From HGM04593 sp045588345 (GTDB lineage: Bacteria; Bacteroidota; Bacteroidia; Bacteroidales; Bacteroidaceae): DNA of 35,367 bases. Below, one piece after another: positions 1 to 8,066 of this stretch; position 1 is the first letter of the stretch; each line of letters opens with the position of its first letter. The translations under genes and the position numbers were made by a program. The notes beneath the pieces are model-generated. The model did no database searches, had not been told where the DNA came from, and worked only from the letters and a program-made list of their open reading frames with translations. The stretch lies in NCBI GenBank assembly GCA_045588345.1, contig JAZNDZ010000136.1:1-35367 (forward strand), given 5' to 3'.

Positions 1-207
1 GCTGTCATATTCTTCTTTGCAATAGTCTGCAAATGTAAATGGTTTTTCAATTGCTTGCTTTTCAAGTTGTAGCTCAAGTTCCTGTTCTCTTGGTGGTATC
101 ATTCCAAGTATATCCAACACATTAATGATTTTAGTGCAACCCGTAAGTGATAAGCTAATTGCAAATGTAATAATGATTGTTTTAAAGCCCGATTTTAAGT
201 TCTCCAT
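1..207 (-). CDS. Lipoprotein, 5' part only (runs off the left edge)
   Basis: The reading frame starts at ATG 207-205 and stays open for 69 codons to the window edge, so the C-terminus is missing. The N-terminus is a lipoprotein signal peptide: basic MENLKSGFK, a hydrophobic stretch (TIIITFAISLSL) and a lipobox LTGC with the cysteine at residue 24. The protein is therefore predicted to be lipidated and exported. After the cysteine come a short hydrophobic segment and a charged E/K/Q-rich stretch (about residues 40-55); no family is recognised. The start lies 26 bases inside the 3' end of the small ORF at 182-385, and a Bacteroidota-type promoter lies at 383-413, giving a leader of about 170 bases if that ORF is not real. 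The lipoprotein call is fairly safe; the function is unknown. Confidence 0.6.
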   Translation of the reverse strand, partial: MENLKSGFKTIIITFAISLSLTGCTKIINVLDILGMIPPREQELELQLEKQAIEKPFTFADYCKEEYDS

Positions 208-385
208 TGTTTGCTGCATTTATTACTTGATTTAAAAGTTCTTCTTCACTCCAACCATTCACAATCGCCTGATTTCCTAAAGAGTACCCAACGCTGTTGT
301 GCAAATAAAAATTATAATGCAAATTACCGTATGCCTTTTTTGCAAGGTTGCTGAACTGCCACTTTGAGTCCACTTTCAAAAGCAA
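182..385 (-). CDS. Small hypothetical ORF, possibly a 5'-truncated gene
   Basis: An open frame ends at TAA 184-182 and contains LAKKAYGNLHYNFYLHNSVG and NGWSEEELLNQVINAANNG, which look like plausible protein. It has no ATG: the candidate starts are TTG at 385 and GTG at 373, and both sit on or within a few bases of the -7 element at 383-390. The frame stays open upstream to a stop at 412-410. It could be a real small gene with a GTG start, or the 3' remnant of a gene whose 5' end was lost when the neighbouring island arrived. It overlaps the start of the lipoprotein gene by 26 bases. I do not recognise a family. Confidence 0.3.
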   Translation of the reverse strand: MLLKVDSKWQFSNLAKKAYGNLHYNFYLHNSVGYSLGNQAIVNGWSEEELLNQVINAANNGELKIGL

Positions 386-413
386 ATATACAAAACGGGC
401 ATGCCGTTGTCAA
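383..413 (-). promoter_or_regulatory. Bacteroidota-type promoter for the leftward lipoprotein gene
   Basis: On the minus strand TTG (413-411), a 20-base spacer and TATATTTG (390-383) match the TTG-N19/20-TAnnTTTG promoter form of this phylum. It would drive the small ORF and/or the lipoprotein gene. Confidence 0.55.
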
Positions 414-847
414 TAGTTATTGGTGGAAATCTCTTTTTATTTCATTTGATTTAACAAAAAGAGGAGACTAAAGAAGGTAAGTAAATAAACAAGTTTATTC
501 TCGGAATGCAACAGACAAACAGGTCTATTCCACATTTAAACAAACAAAAAATAAGGGAAACAAGTTTGTTTTTGCTTGTTTCCCTATTGAAAATCAATGG
601 TTTAACTAATTGTTTTTTTAATCTTAATACTCTTCCTCGTTGAAGAAATTTATCTATATTGATTATCAATATATTAACTCTATATTAGTGAAATTTGCGC
701 AAACAAACTACGCCGTCTGAGACGGTTTGAGGCGAGGGGAGGAATGACGAGACAAACAATCTCTATACGTCTAATACATACTCCCAAACAATTGTGTGAA
801 GTACAAAAATATCTGAATGAAATAAAATTTATCACAGGCACCGCATA
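414..847. other. AT-rich intergenic stretch with inverted repeats, no convincing gene
   Basis: There is no credible coding sequence here. It contains an 11-bp inverted repeat at 554-585, a broken inverted repeat around 496-524 (GGAAT/AGAC against GTCT/ATTCC), several copies of CAAACAAG/CTTGTTTG-like words, and the short palindrome CCGTCTGAGACGG at 713-725. It separates the leftward lipoprotein gene from the rightward defence island and may contain the island boundary. I could not find a direct repeat marking an attachment site. Confidence 0.5.
554..585. terminator. Stem-loop, 11-bp perfect stem
   Basis: AGGGAAACAAG (554-564) and CTTGTTTCCCT (575-585) form a perfect stem with a 10-base loop. 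It lies between divergent genes, and neither side has a clean T-tract directly after the stem, so a terminator role is only possible. Confidence 0.35.
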
Positions 848-871
848 AGTGAAAACTTTTCACTATCTTTG
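848..871 (+). promoter_or_regulatory. Promoter -7 element overlapped by a 17-bp palindromic operator
   Basis: AGTGAAAACTTTTCACT (848-864) is a perfect palindrome around a central C. Its last T is the first base of TATCTTTG (864-871), a match to TAnnTTTG. No clear -33 element is seen 19-20 bases upstream. The XRE regulator starts 26 bases downstream, so this is the expected place for that dimeric regulator to bind and autoregulate the operon. The palindrome is seen directly; the binding partner is inferred. Confidence 0.7.
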
Positions 872-896
872 CTTTAAGATAACAAATTTGAGTCGT

Positions 897-1109
897 ATGG
901 AAACTGATATTAATCGACTAAAAGTGGTTTTAGCCGAAAAGAAAAGAACTAATAAATGGCTATGTGAACAGTTGGGAGTAAACCCTTCAACTGTTTCCAA
1001 ATGGTGCACGAACAGTTCGCAGCCAGATTTGCAGACTCTTGTCAAGATTGCAAGGCTGCTGGAGGTAACTGTTGATGAATTATTAAATAATAAAATCGAA
1101 TTGCAATGA
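897..1109 (+). CDS. XRE-family HTH regulator of the type III R-M operon
   Basis: This is a 70-residue DNA-binding protein made almost only of a Cro/C1-type helix-turn-helix domain: residues about 5-17 (INRLKVVLAEKKR), a first HTH helix NKWLCEQLG and a recognition helix NPSTVSKWCTN, then PDLQTLVKIARLLEVTVDELL. I chose ATG 897 rather than an upstream in-frame start because it lies downstream of the -7 element at 864-871 and starts at the canonical domain length. The stop overlaps the mod start by four bases (ATGA at 1106-1109), so translation is probably coupled. XRE genes in this position are usual in Bacteroidota type III R-M loci and resemble the controller proteins of type II systems. The palindromic operator suggests it times or limits mod/res expression; that role is inferred. 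Confidence 0.85.
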   Translation: METDINRLKVVLAEKKRTNKWLCEQLGVNPSTVSKWCTNSSQPDLQTLVKIARLLEVTVDELLNNKIELQ

Positions 1110-3007
1110 TCAAGGATATAATAGATGCCAACAATAATGTAACTGTCGGAGCAAAGGAAATAGAGATTCTGAAAGAGCATTTCCCAGCTTGCTTCCATAA
1201 CGGTTCATTTGATATTGAGCGGTTGAAGGAATATCTTAAAGATAAGATACACGTCACCGAAGAAGGATACGAGTTACGATTTCTTGGGAAAAACTATGCC
1301 CGCTTGCTGGCATCTTTAGATACAACGACTGTTATTGTTCCGGATGCAGAGCACAACAATCTACCCGAAAACAAAGACAGCAAAAACATTTATATCAGTG
1401 GCGACAACCTCGATGCATTGAAACATTTGTTGAAGTCTTATGCCGGCAGCATAAAATGTATCTATATTGATCCTCCTTACAATACAGGGTCCGATGATTT
1501 TGTTTACACGGATTCATTCAACTTTACGGTTGAAGAACTGGCATCGAAACTGAGCATTTCCGAGGAACAAGCCAGCCGAGTTCTTGACTTGACGCGCCGA
1601 GGCTCTGCCACGCATTCTGCCTGGCTTATGTTTATGTTGCCTCGACTGTTGCTTGCCCGCGACCTGCTTTCAAAAGACGGTGTAATTTTTATCTCTATTG
1701 ACGATAATGAACAGAGTAATTTGAAATTGCTTTGCGATGATATTTTTGGGGAAGAAAATTTTCTATCTATCCTTGCCAGAAGGACTAAAAGTGGAGGAGG
1801 ATCAGCAGCAGACTCATTCGCCGTAGAACATGATTATATATGTGCATATGCGAGAGACGTTAATTATGGTGGTAAGTTATTTATTCCTTTTACAGAAGAG
1901 TACTTAAAACGGTATTCGGAAGAAGATGAACATGGTAAATATTTTTGGGATACAATGGAGCGTTCTAGTACTAAAACTAGACCATATACTATAACCGCCC
2001 CCGATGGGACTGAATTGACAGGTAAATGGTTTAGAAGCAAAGAACGTTTTTTAAAAGACAAGGAAATAGGAGAAATTAGATTTTTAAAAAAGAATGATGG
2101 AAACTGGTCTGTTCAATTTAAGCAACGTCTTGCCCCAGGTAAAAAGATGAGAACACTTCTCTATGAAAATGATTTTAAATCCTATTCGGATGACCTTGAT
2201 GAGTTAGGATTAGCAGGAACATTTTCTTACCCTAAAACAGTATATCTTATTCAATATCTTCTACAGGTGGTTGATAATGGTGGGATTGTTTTAGATTTTT
2301 TCTCTGGCAGCGCGACTACAGCCCAAGCTGTAATGGCCGAGAATATTAAAAGATCAGCATGTCAAGATGATGCTCTTACATACATTATGGTGCAAATACC
2401 AGAAAATTTAGACGAAAAAGTCGTAAGAGAATCTGGAGATACGAGAGAGATTGCGAAAAAAGCAATCTCTAAATTAGATGAATGTCATAGGCCACACTCT
2501 TTAGATTACATAGGAATTGAACGTATTATTCGCGCTGCAAAAAAATATCAATCTGAAAATAGTTTGTTTTCATTAAATTATGGATTCAAACACTTCACTC
2601 TTCAAGAGCCGACCAACCAATCTATTGAAAAAATGGAACAATTCGACCCTCATTCTATATTTGGCGATAAGACATTGGTAGATGAGTTTGGTGTACCAAC
2701 AATTCTCACAACATGGCTTGTACGTGATGGCTATGGATTGACTCCAGATGTAAAGACGCTCAATATTGAAGGGTATGAGCTTTACTATATGGATAAGCAT
2801 CTGTATATTATAAACCCAAATTTGAGTAATGAAGTCGTTGCATCGTTGTTGGACCGATATCAATCGGATGCAGGGTTCAATCCTCAAAATATCGTAATAT
2901 ACGGCTATGCCCTTTCGTGGGGAGAATTACAGGGACTGAAAGATAGTCTTCGGGTAATACGGGACGGCGAGAAGAATATGCGTATTAACTTTGACATTAG
3001 GTATTGA
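1106..3007 (+). CDS. mod: Type III restriction-modification system, methyltransferase (Mod)
   Basis: This 633-residue protein is the modification and specificity subunit of a type III R-M system. It transfers a methyl group from SAM to adenine in a short asymmetric site and is needed by Res for cleavage. The catalytic motif IV DPPY is at residues 122-125, with the flanking NTGSDDFVYTD typical of this class, and the SAM-binding motif I (DFFSGSATT) is at 397-405. That motif IV before motif I order marks a beta-class N6-adenine methyltransferase. The target recognition domain lies between them, roughly residues 215-385. In DNA that segment (about 1750-2280) is more AT-rich than its flanks, as expected if target domains have been exchanged by recombination. 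The gene overlaps the XRE gene by 4 bases and ends one base before the res start at 3009. Length fits the family. The recognition sequence cannot be deduced. Confidence 0.95.
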   Translation: MIKDIIDANNNVTVGAKEIEILKEHFPACFHNGSFDIERLKEYLKDKIHVTEEGYELRFLGKNYARLLASLDTTTVIVPDAEHNNLPENKDSKNIYISGDNLDALKHLLKSYAGSIKCIYIDPPYNTGSDDFVYTDSFNFTVEELASKLSISEEQASRVLDLTRRGSATHSAWLMFMLPRLLLARDLLSKDGVIFISIDDNEQSNLKLLCDDIFGEENFLSILARRTKSGGGSAADSFAVEHDYICAYARDVNYGGKLFIPFTEEYLKRYSEEDEHGKYFWDTMERSSTKTRPYTITAPDGTELTGKWFRSKERFLKDKEIGEIRFLKKNDGNWSVQFKQRLAPGKKMRTLLYENDFKSYSDDLDELGLAGTFSYPKTVYLIQYLLQVVDNGGIVLDFFSGSATTAQAVMAENIKRSACQDDALTYIMVQIPENLDEKVVRESGDTREIAKKAISKLDECHRPHSLDYIGIERIIRAAKKYQSENSLFSLNYGFKHFTLQEPTNQSIEKMEQFDPHSIFGDKTLVDEFGVPTILTTWLVRDGYGLTPDVKTLNIEGYELYYMDKHLYIINPNLSNEVVASLLDRYQSDAGFNPQNIVIYGYALSWGELQGLKDSLRVIRDGEKNMRINFDIRY

Positions 3008-3008
3008 T

Positions 3009-5975
3009 ATGGAACTAATTCTTCAGCCTTCATTGCCTCATCAGCAAACCGGTGTTGATGCTGTTGCTGATGTCTTTACCAATACGGCGATAAAGTCGCC
3101 GACGATGTTCTATGCCAATCCCGAAATAATCCTGTCAAAAGATGGGGTGGGTCAAAATATTGTTGCCATACAGAAGAGGAACAGCATACAACCGGAAAAT
3201 TGTGCATATTCTCATGATGCAAACTGCCTGAATCTTGACATCAAGATGGAAACGGGTACGGGTAAAACATACGTTTATACCCGGACGATGTATGAGTTGC
3301 ACAAACGGTATGGTATCAATAAATTTATTGTTGCCGTACCTACGCTTCCAATCAAGGCCGGAGCAAGACAATTTATGGAGGACGGTTATGTCAAACGTCA
3401 TTTCCGGGATGTGTGCGGATATGATGCAGAAATCGAATTGCTCACTTTGGAGCCGCACAAGAAAAAAAAGAAAGGCAGGCAATATTTCCCAGCAGCCGTA
3501 AGTGAATTTGTGAAGGGATCGAACAGGGATACCAAAAAGATTTATGTCCTTTTGGTAAATATGCAATTGTTGAAAGTTGCCAAGAATTATATGCTCAGTC
3601 GCGATGATTACGGAAGCGTTATTGAGGGGTTTTATCGCCCGTTCGATGCTCTCCGTGCAACTCGTCCATTTGTTATTATTGACGAGCCACATAAGTTCTC
3701 GCGCGACCAAAAGGCGTTTGGCGTAATCAAGGAAGAAATTAACCCTCAATGTATTATTCGATACGGCGCAACTTTCCCTGAAACGGTGTCCGGCAGGGGT
3801 AAAAATAAAACGGTTGTACATGACTATTTGAACCTGCTCTACGACCTGAATGCTTGTGAAGCATTTAACCAAGGATTGATTAAAGGTGTTGCCAAAGAAC
3901 ACTTTGAGCCAGTCTCTAAAAAAGAAGAAAAAATAAAGCTTCTGTCGGTAGTCAAAAATGAGAAAGCCATATTTCAGCATAAAAGTGCAGACAGTCCGAC
4001 AAAGACATATCAATTACAGGTAAATGACTCGTTGTCGGTAATTTCCGAGGAGTTCAATGGCATCACAATACAAGCCATAGATAAAAATGCCATTGAGTTG
4101 TCCAATGGATTGATTAAGAACGTTGGCGAGGAGATGAATGTGGACATTTACATGCAATCGTACCAGGAGCAGATGCTGCGTCTTGCTCTCGAACGCCATT
4201 TTGAAACCGAACGGGAGAATTTCTGCGGACGCACATTTAAAATCAAAACGCTGGCACTTTTCTTTATAGATGATATCACTTCCTATCGCGAGAGCGAGGA
4301 TGGTAAGAAACCGTATTTATTGGAAGCTTTTGAAAGGTTACTCAAGGAGAAATTGGTTGCAACAATCAAAGATCTGGATGAATCGGACGCTGAGTATCGG
4401 GAATATCTTGAAGCCAGTTTAAACCATATTGACGAATGTCATGGGGGATATTTTGCTCAGGACAACAGTTCGTCGGACGAAGACATTGCCAATGAAGTTA
4501 ATGATATTCTGAATGGCAAGAAGCACCTACTTGCTTTTATAGACAAAGACGGGAAATATATTTTGCGTCGATTCTTATTCTCCAAGTGGACATTAAAGGA
4601 AGGATGGGATAATCCGAATGTGTTTACTATTGCAAAATTAAGGTCGAGCGGTAGTGAAACCTCGAAGTTGCAGGAAGTAGGACGAGGATTACGTCTGCCT
4701 GTTGATGAGTGTGGAAACCGAATCTCCAATCAGGAGTTCATGTTGAACTACATTGTAGATTTTACCGAAGCGGATTTTGCCAATAAACTCGTTGAGCAAA
4801 TAAATAGTGAAGTACCAGGTACGACATCTGTTTCATTGGAGCAGATTAAATTGGTAGCAGAGAAAATGGGCAAAGAAGATTCTTTGTTACTGGCAGAGCT
4901 TCTAATGAAAAAGTATGTTGACAGCACGTTTGCCATCGTGCCACAAAACAGAGTGCAGTTCTTTGAAGAGTATCCATTATTCAAATCTGGATTGGACGTT
5001 TGCAAAATCAAAGACCGCAATAAAACATCCGAAAAACCGATTGGCATTCGCAAAGCTCGGTTTGATGAAATTAAGGAGCTGTGGAAGGTTCTCAATCAAA
5101 GATATACTATTTGGTACGATGACAATATTGATGCTGATTTGGAGAAAGGTTTATCAGAAATATTAGAGGCACCTTCTATTTTTTCTGAACAGGTTATTTC
5201 CAGTCACAGAGATATAGTCAAAAGTAATGGGGCGCAAATGAGAACAGAAACAGGCAGTGGTGTGCAGTATTCCATTGCCAGCTCCATCCCTTATGGCATT
5301 TTCTTAAAAAGGATATCATCGGCAACTAATATTCCTGCTTCGATGATACATAAGTCTATTTGCAATTATGTAAAGCGACATAGAAGTATAGATGACAAAT
5401 ACTTCAATGAACAGACTGTTGGTGAAATAATCAGAGGCTTCTCTGACTGGAAAATGGCCACTCTTCAAGGACGATTTAACTACAAAAAGACTCATGGACA
5501 ACCCGAAGCAACAGCTCTTACCCATAACGATGGATCTGTCCGGGAGAGTATTGCACAAGGAAGGATTGGTGTTAAAATAGAAGAAGGGATTCCAATGGAG
5601 GAATATTTATATGACACCAAGGCTTATGATTCATCATTGGAGTTGAAAAACATCAATACCTCCATTGATGAAGTAATTGTGTATGGAAAAATTCCGCGTA
5701 ATAGTATCGCAATTCCTACCATTACCGGAGAATCATATAGTCCGGACTTCATGTATGTCGTTAAAAAAGACAATGGAGAAAAAGAACTCAATATTGTTGT
5801 GGAGACTAAGGGAGTTGAAAATAAATCAATTCTTCGCGGCATTGAGGAGGCAAAAATCAAATGTGCCGAGGTGTTCTTCAATAACTTATCAACACAAGGG
5901 TATAATGTGTATTTCCGAACACAACTCAACAACAAGAAAATGCTGCAAATTGTAAAAGAGGTATTACAGGAATAA
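3009..5975 (+). CDS. res: Type III restriction-modification system, restriction subunit (Res)
   Basis: This 988-residue protein combines an SF2 helicase/ATPase with a nuclease and works in complex with Mod. The Walker A motif TGTGKT is at residues 82-87 and motif II DEPH is at 225-228. A motif VI-like segment (QEVGRGLRLP, nt about 4671-4700) follows the LKEGWDNPNVFTIAKLRSSG block found in type III Res proteins. The C-terminal endonuclease is of PD-(D/E)XK type: P912-D913, then E932-T-K934. ATG 3009 is chosen because it follows the mod TGA by one base; the open frame extends upstream only inside mod. All motifs needed for activity look intact. AT content rises towards the 3' end. Confidence 0.95.
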   Translation: MELILQPSLPHQQTGVDAVADVFTNTAIKSPTMFYANPEIILSKDGVGQNIVAIQKRNSIQPENCAYSHDANCLNLDIKMETGTGKTYVYTRTMYELHKRYGINKFIVAVPTLPIKAGARQFMEDGYVKRHFRDVCGYDAEIELLTLEPHKKKKKGRQYFPAAVSEFVKGSNRDTKKIYVLLVNMQLLKVAKNYMLSRDDYGSVIEGFYRPFDALRATRPFVIIDEPHKFSRDQKAFGVIKEEINPQCIIRYGATFPETVSGRGKNKTVVHDYLNLLYDLNACEAFNQGLIKGVAKEHFEPVSKKEEKIKLLSVVKNEKAIFQHKSADSPTKTYQLQVNDSLSVISEEFNGITIQAIDKNAIELSNGLIKNVGEEMNVDIYMQSYQEQMLRLALERHFETERENFCGRTFKIKTLALFFIDDITSYRESEDGKKPYLLEAFERLLKEKLVATIKDLDESDAEYREYLEASLNHIDECHGGYFAQDNSSSDEDIANEVNDILNGKKHLLAFIDKDGKYILRRFLFSKWTLKEGWDNPNVFTIAKLRSSGSETSKLQEVGRGLRLPVDECGNRISNQEFMLNYIVDFTEADFANKLVEQINSEVPGTTSVSLEQIKLVAEKMGKEDSLLLAELLMKKYVDSTFAIVPQNRVQFFEEYPLFKSGLDVCKIKDRNKTSEKPIGIRKARFDEIKELWKVLNQRYTIWYDDNIDADLEKGLSEILEAPSIFSEQVISSHRDIVKSNGAQMRTETGSGVQYSIASSIPYGIFLKRISSATNIPASMIHKSICNYVKRHRSIDDKYFNEQTVGEIIRGFSDWKMATLQGRFNYKKTHGQPEATALTHNDGSVRESIAQGRIGVKIEEGIPMEEYLYDTKAYDSSLELKNINTSIDEVIVYGKIPRNSIAIPTITGESYSPDFMYVVKKDNGEKELNIVVETKGVENKSILRGIEEAKIKCAEVFFNNLSTQGYNVYFRTQLNNKKMLQIVKEVLQE

Positions 5976-6114
5976 CAATAACCAAACATGATAACGAAAG
6001 ACGCATTATGAAGGTAATTAATGACGAACATGGATGCAAAATATTATCAGTCGTATATGTGCATGATTTATAGAATATTAAGAATATTAACTAACACGAA
6101 AAATTTAAGATAGA

Positions 6115-6237
6115 ATGTCAATATTTGATTTACTTGGAATAGATCTTTTAAGATATCAGAATTCCTTCAAAGGTGGAATATCAATCTATCCCCTGTGTAT
6201 ATTCAAGCAATCTTTGATATACTTATTTGGGGATTAA
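6115..6237 (+). other. Possible displaced N-terminus of the NACHT protein (frameshift) or 40-residue ORF
   Basis: ATG 6115 opens a 40-codon frame beginning MSIFDLLGIDLLRYQ and ending at TAA 6235-6237, overlapping the NACHT gene in another frame. The NACHT frame is itself open from 6129 and reads ...SEFLQRWNINLSPVYIQAIF directly into the annotated start. Joining MSIFDLLGIDLL to KISEFLQRWNINLSP across a one-base shift near 6146-6152 would give a natural-looking amphipathic N-terminus. This may be an indel mutation, a sequencing error, or chance. Confidence 0.35.
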
Positions 6238-8066
6238 TTTTTGTGATGATATATAAAGTTGGCAAATCATTAATATTGAAAGTTTGGGGATGGCTGCCAT
6301 TTAGCAATAAGAAGAAACAAAAAGAATACATTCATAATAATCTTGATCATGATTTTAAAGATTATTTAGGAAGAAAGAACAAAAAGCAATATATAGAGAC
6401 ACATTTTTTAAGTTGTCCTCCACATGACTATGATGAGCCCAATCAAGCAACAACAGCTACAACAAGAGAGTCTATGACCTCTTTCTGCGAACGCATTTTT
6501 AAAAAAGATAATCCTAACGAAAGATTATATATGGTTTTAGCTGGTTCTGGCATGGGAAAGACCACATTTATGGTCAATATGTTTTGTAAATATGTCAATA
6601 CTCAACTAAGCAATAAAGGTTTGCCTTGTGAAATTCGCTTATTAAGATTAGATGACGAATATGCTATAAATAAAATTCATGATATAGCAAAGGATCCTGC
6701 TATAAATCCACATAAAACCATATTACTTCTAGATGCTTTGGATGAAAACAGGCATGCCTCTGAAAATTTCAAACAATTTCAAACAGAGTTAGAGACAGCT
6801 ATTGAACCGTTTAGATTAGTTATGATAACGTGCAGAGCTCAATTCTTTGACTCTGAGAAGTCTGTTCCGGAAGAGACTTCTTGGACGTCGACAGGAAGAG
6901 ATAAAAATCTCATAAATTATAACAAAATCTATATATCTCCATTTAATGACGATGATATAAACCTTTATTTATCAATTAAATATAAGGGACAAAAAAAGAA
7001 AAGAAAGCGAGCGCATCAAATTGTTCAAAAATGTAGAAATTTAATGGTACGCCCCCTATTACTATCATATATTGATGATCTCATTGAAGATAATGTTGAA
7101 TACACAGAATTGTCTGATATATACGACACGTTAATTGATAAGTGGCTACAACGTGAGGTGAATAGGATTCAAGATAAAGAAGAACGTAAAAAACAAAAAG
7201 AAAACTTACGTCGTTTTTCCATTGATATTTCTAAAACGATATATTCGAATTGGAAAAATGTAAAATCAATGCAGTTAAGTTCAGAACAGATGAGTTCCTT
7301 TATGAATGACTACGGATATAGCGAAATACCATTTGATATTAAAAGGCGGTCATTAATAAATAGGAATGCATCCGGTTCATTTAAATTTGCACACAAATCT
7401 TTTCTTGAATATTTTCTGGCGAGGGAATTGTTCAATAACCCCTCATTTGAATTCTGTTTTGACGGTATGGATATGGCAAAAACATTCTTTGATGGAATGT
7501 GTGTGCGTGAATATAAAGATCAAGAAATTAATGGAGCCTTTTCTGTAATAATTCCTAAAAACAAATTATTCGAAAAAGATATAACTTTCTGCATAAAAAA
7601 GCCAGAAGGAATAAACTATATACATACAATAATAGCATTACGTTCTTTAAACATATGCCCAAAGACGGTTTCATTCCCATGGCAATCGTACTCAAAAGAG
7701 CTGCTTCAATTCCTTAATGATATCGAGGTGCTTAATATTAAAATTAACGATTATAAAAGTATTTCAACAATTTCACCAAAGGATGTGTTAGACATTCCAA
7801 CACTCAAGCTTGTTCAATTTCAAAGTAAGGGAAATGTATATTTGCCAAAAAGTTACAGAAATAAAGCTCTAAAATTAGCCATAACTACAATTTATAATAA
7901 AGAGATGATAATTGGGGGTAGAGAAAATACCAGATTACCCGTTACAGTTAATGTCGAGTATCAATATCTAAAAAGTATAAAAATAATAAATGACGATATC
8001 AAAACAAGACAAAGACTTTTAAAAACCATATTTGAGGAAAATACTAAAAACAATAATTATGAATAA
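6195..8066 (+). CDS. Membrane-anchored NACHT (STAND) NTPase, probable antiphage immune protein
   Basis: This 623-residue protein (from GTG 6195) has an N-terminal transmembrane helix, about residues 5-22 (AIFDILIWGLIFVMIYK), then a basic linker. The NTPase follows: Walker A GSGMGKTT at 117-124 and a Walker B of the NACHT type, LLLDALDE, with D180, D183 and E184. A sensor-like LVMITCR follows. The helical part ends with FAHKSFLEYF at 398-407, the F-x-H-x-S-F-x-E-Y-F signature seen after many NACHT domains. The C-terminal 170 residues show short hydrophobic strand-like segments (VLNIKIN, LKLVQFQ, LKLAITT) that might be a degenerate repeat sensor. Bacterial NACHT proteins are known antiphage proteins, and this one sits directly after type III R-M. 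The gene is very AT-rich, suggesting transfer. The start is uncertain: no upstream ATG is in frame, and a frameshifted ATG start at 6115 is possible. Confidence 0.8.
   Translation: MYIQAIFDILIWGLIFVMIYKVGKSLILKVWGWLPFSNKKKQKEYIHNNLDHDFKDYLGRKNKKQYIETHFLSCPPHDYDEPNQATTATTRESMTSFCERIFKKDNPNERLYMVLAGSGMGKTTFMVNMFCKYVNTQLSNKGLPCEIRLLRLDDEYAINKIHDIAKDPAINPHKTILLLDALDENRHASENFKQFQTELETAIEPFRLVMITCRAQFFDSEKSVPEETSWTSTGRDKNLINYNKIYISPFNDDDINLYLSIKYKGQKKKRKRAHQIVQKCRNLMVRPLLLSYIDDLIEDNVEYTELSDIYDTLIDKWLQREVNRIQDKEERKKQKENLRRFSIDISKTIYSNWKNVKSMQLSSEQMSSFMNDYGYSEIPFDIKRRSLINRNASGSFKFAHKSFLEYFLARELFNNPSFEFCFDGMDMAKTFFDGMCVREYKDQEINGAFSVIIPKNKLFEKDITFCIKKPEGINYIHTIIALRSLNICPKTVSFPWQSYSKELLQFLNDIEVLNIKINDYKSISTISPKDVLDIPTLKLVQFQSKGNVYLPKSYRNKALKLAITTIYNKEMIIGGRENTRLPVTVNVEYQYLKSIKIINDDIKTRQRLLKTIFEENTKNNNYE

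Noticed and set aside
451..669. Leftward 72-codon ORF in the AT-rich gap
   Set aside because: It runs through the inverted repeat at 554-585, has low-complexity hydrophobic residues from AT richness and no promoter or recognisable domain.
3135..4013. Long leftward ORF of 292 codons
   Set aside because: It is antisense to res, whose motifs are intact, and its translation is rich in residues typical of a shadow frame (many C, F, I).
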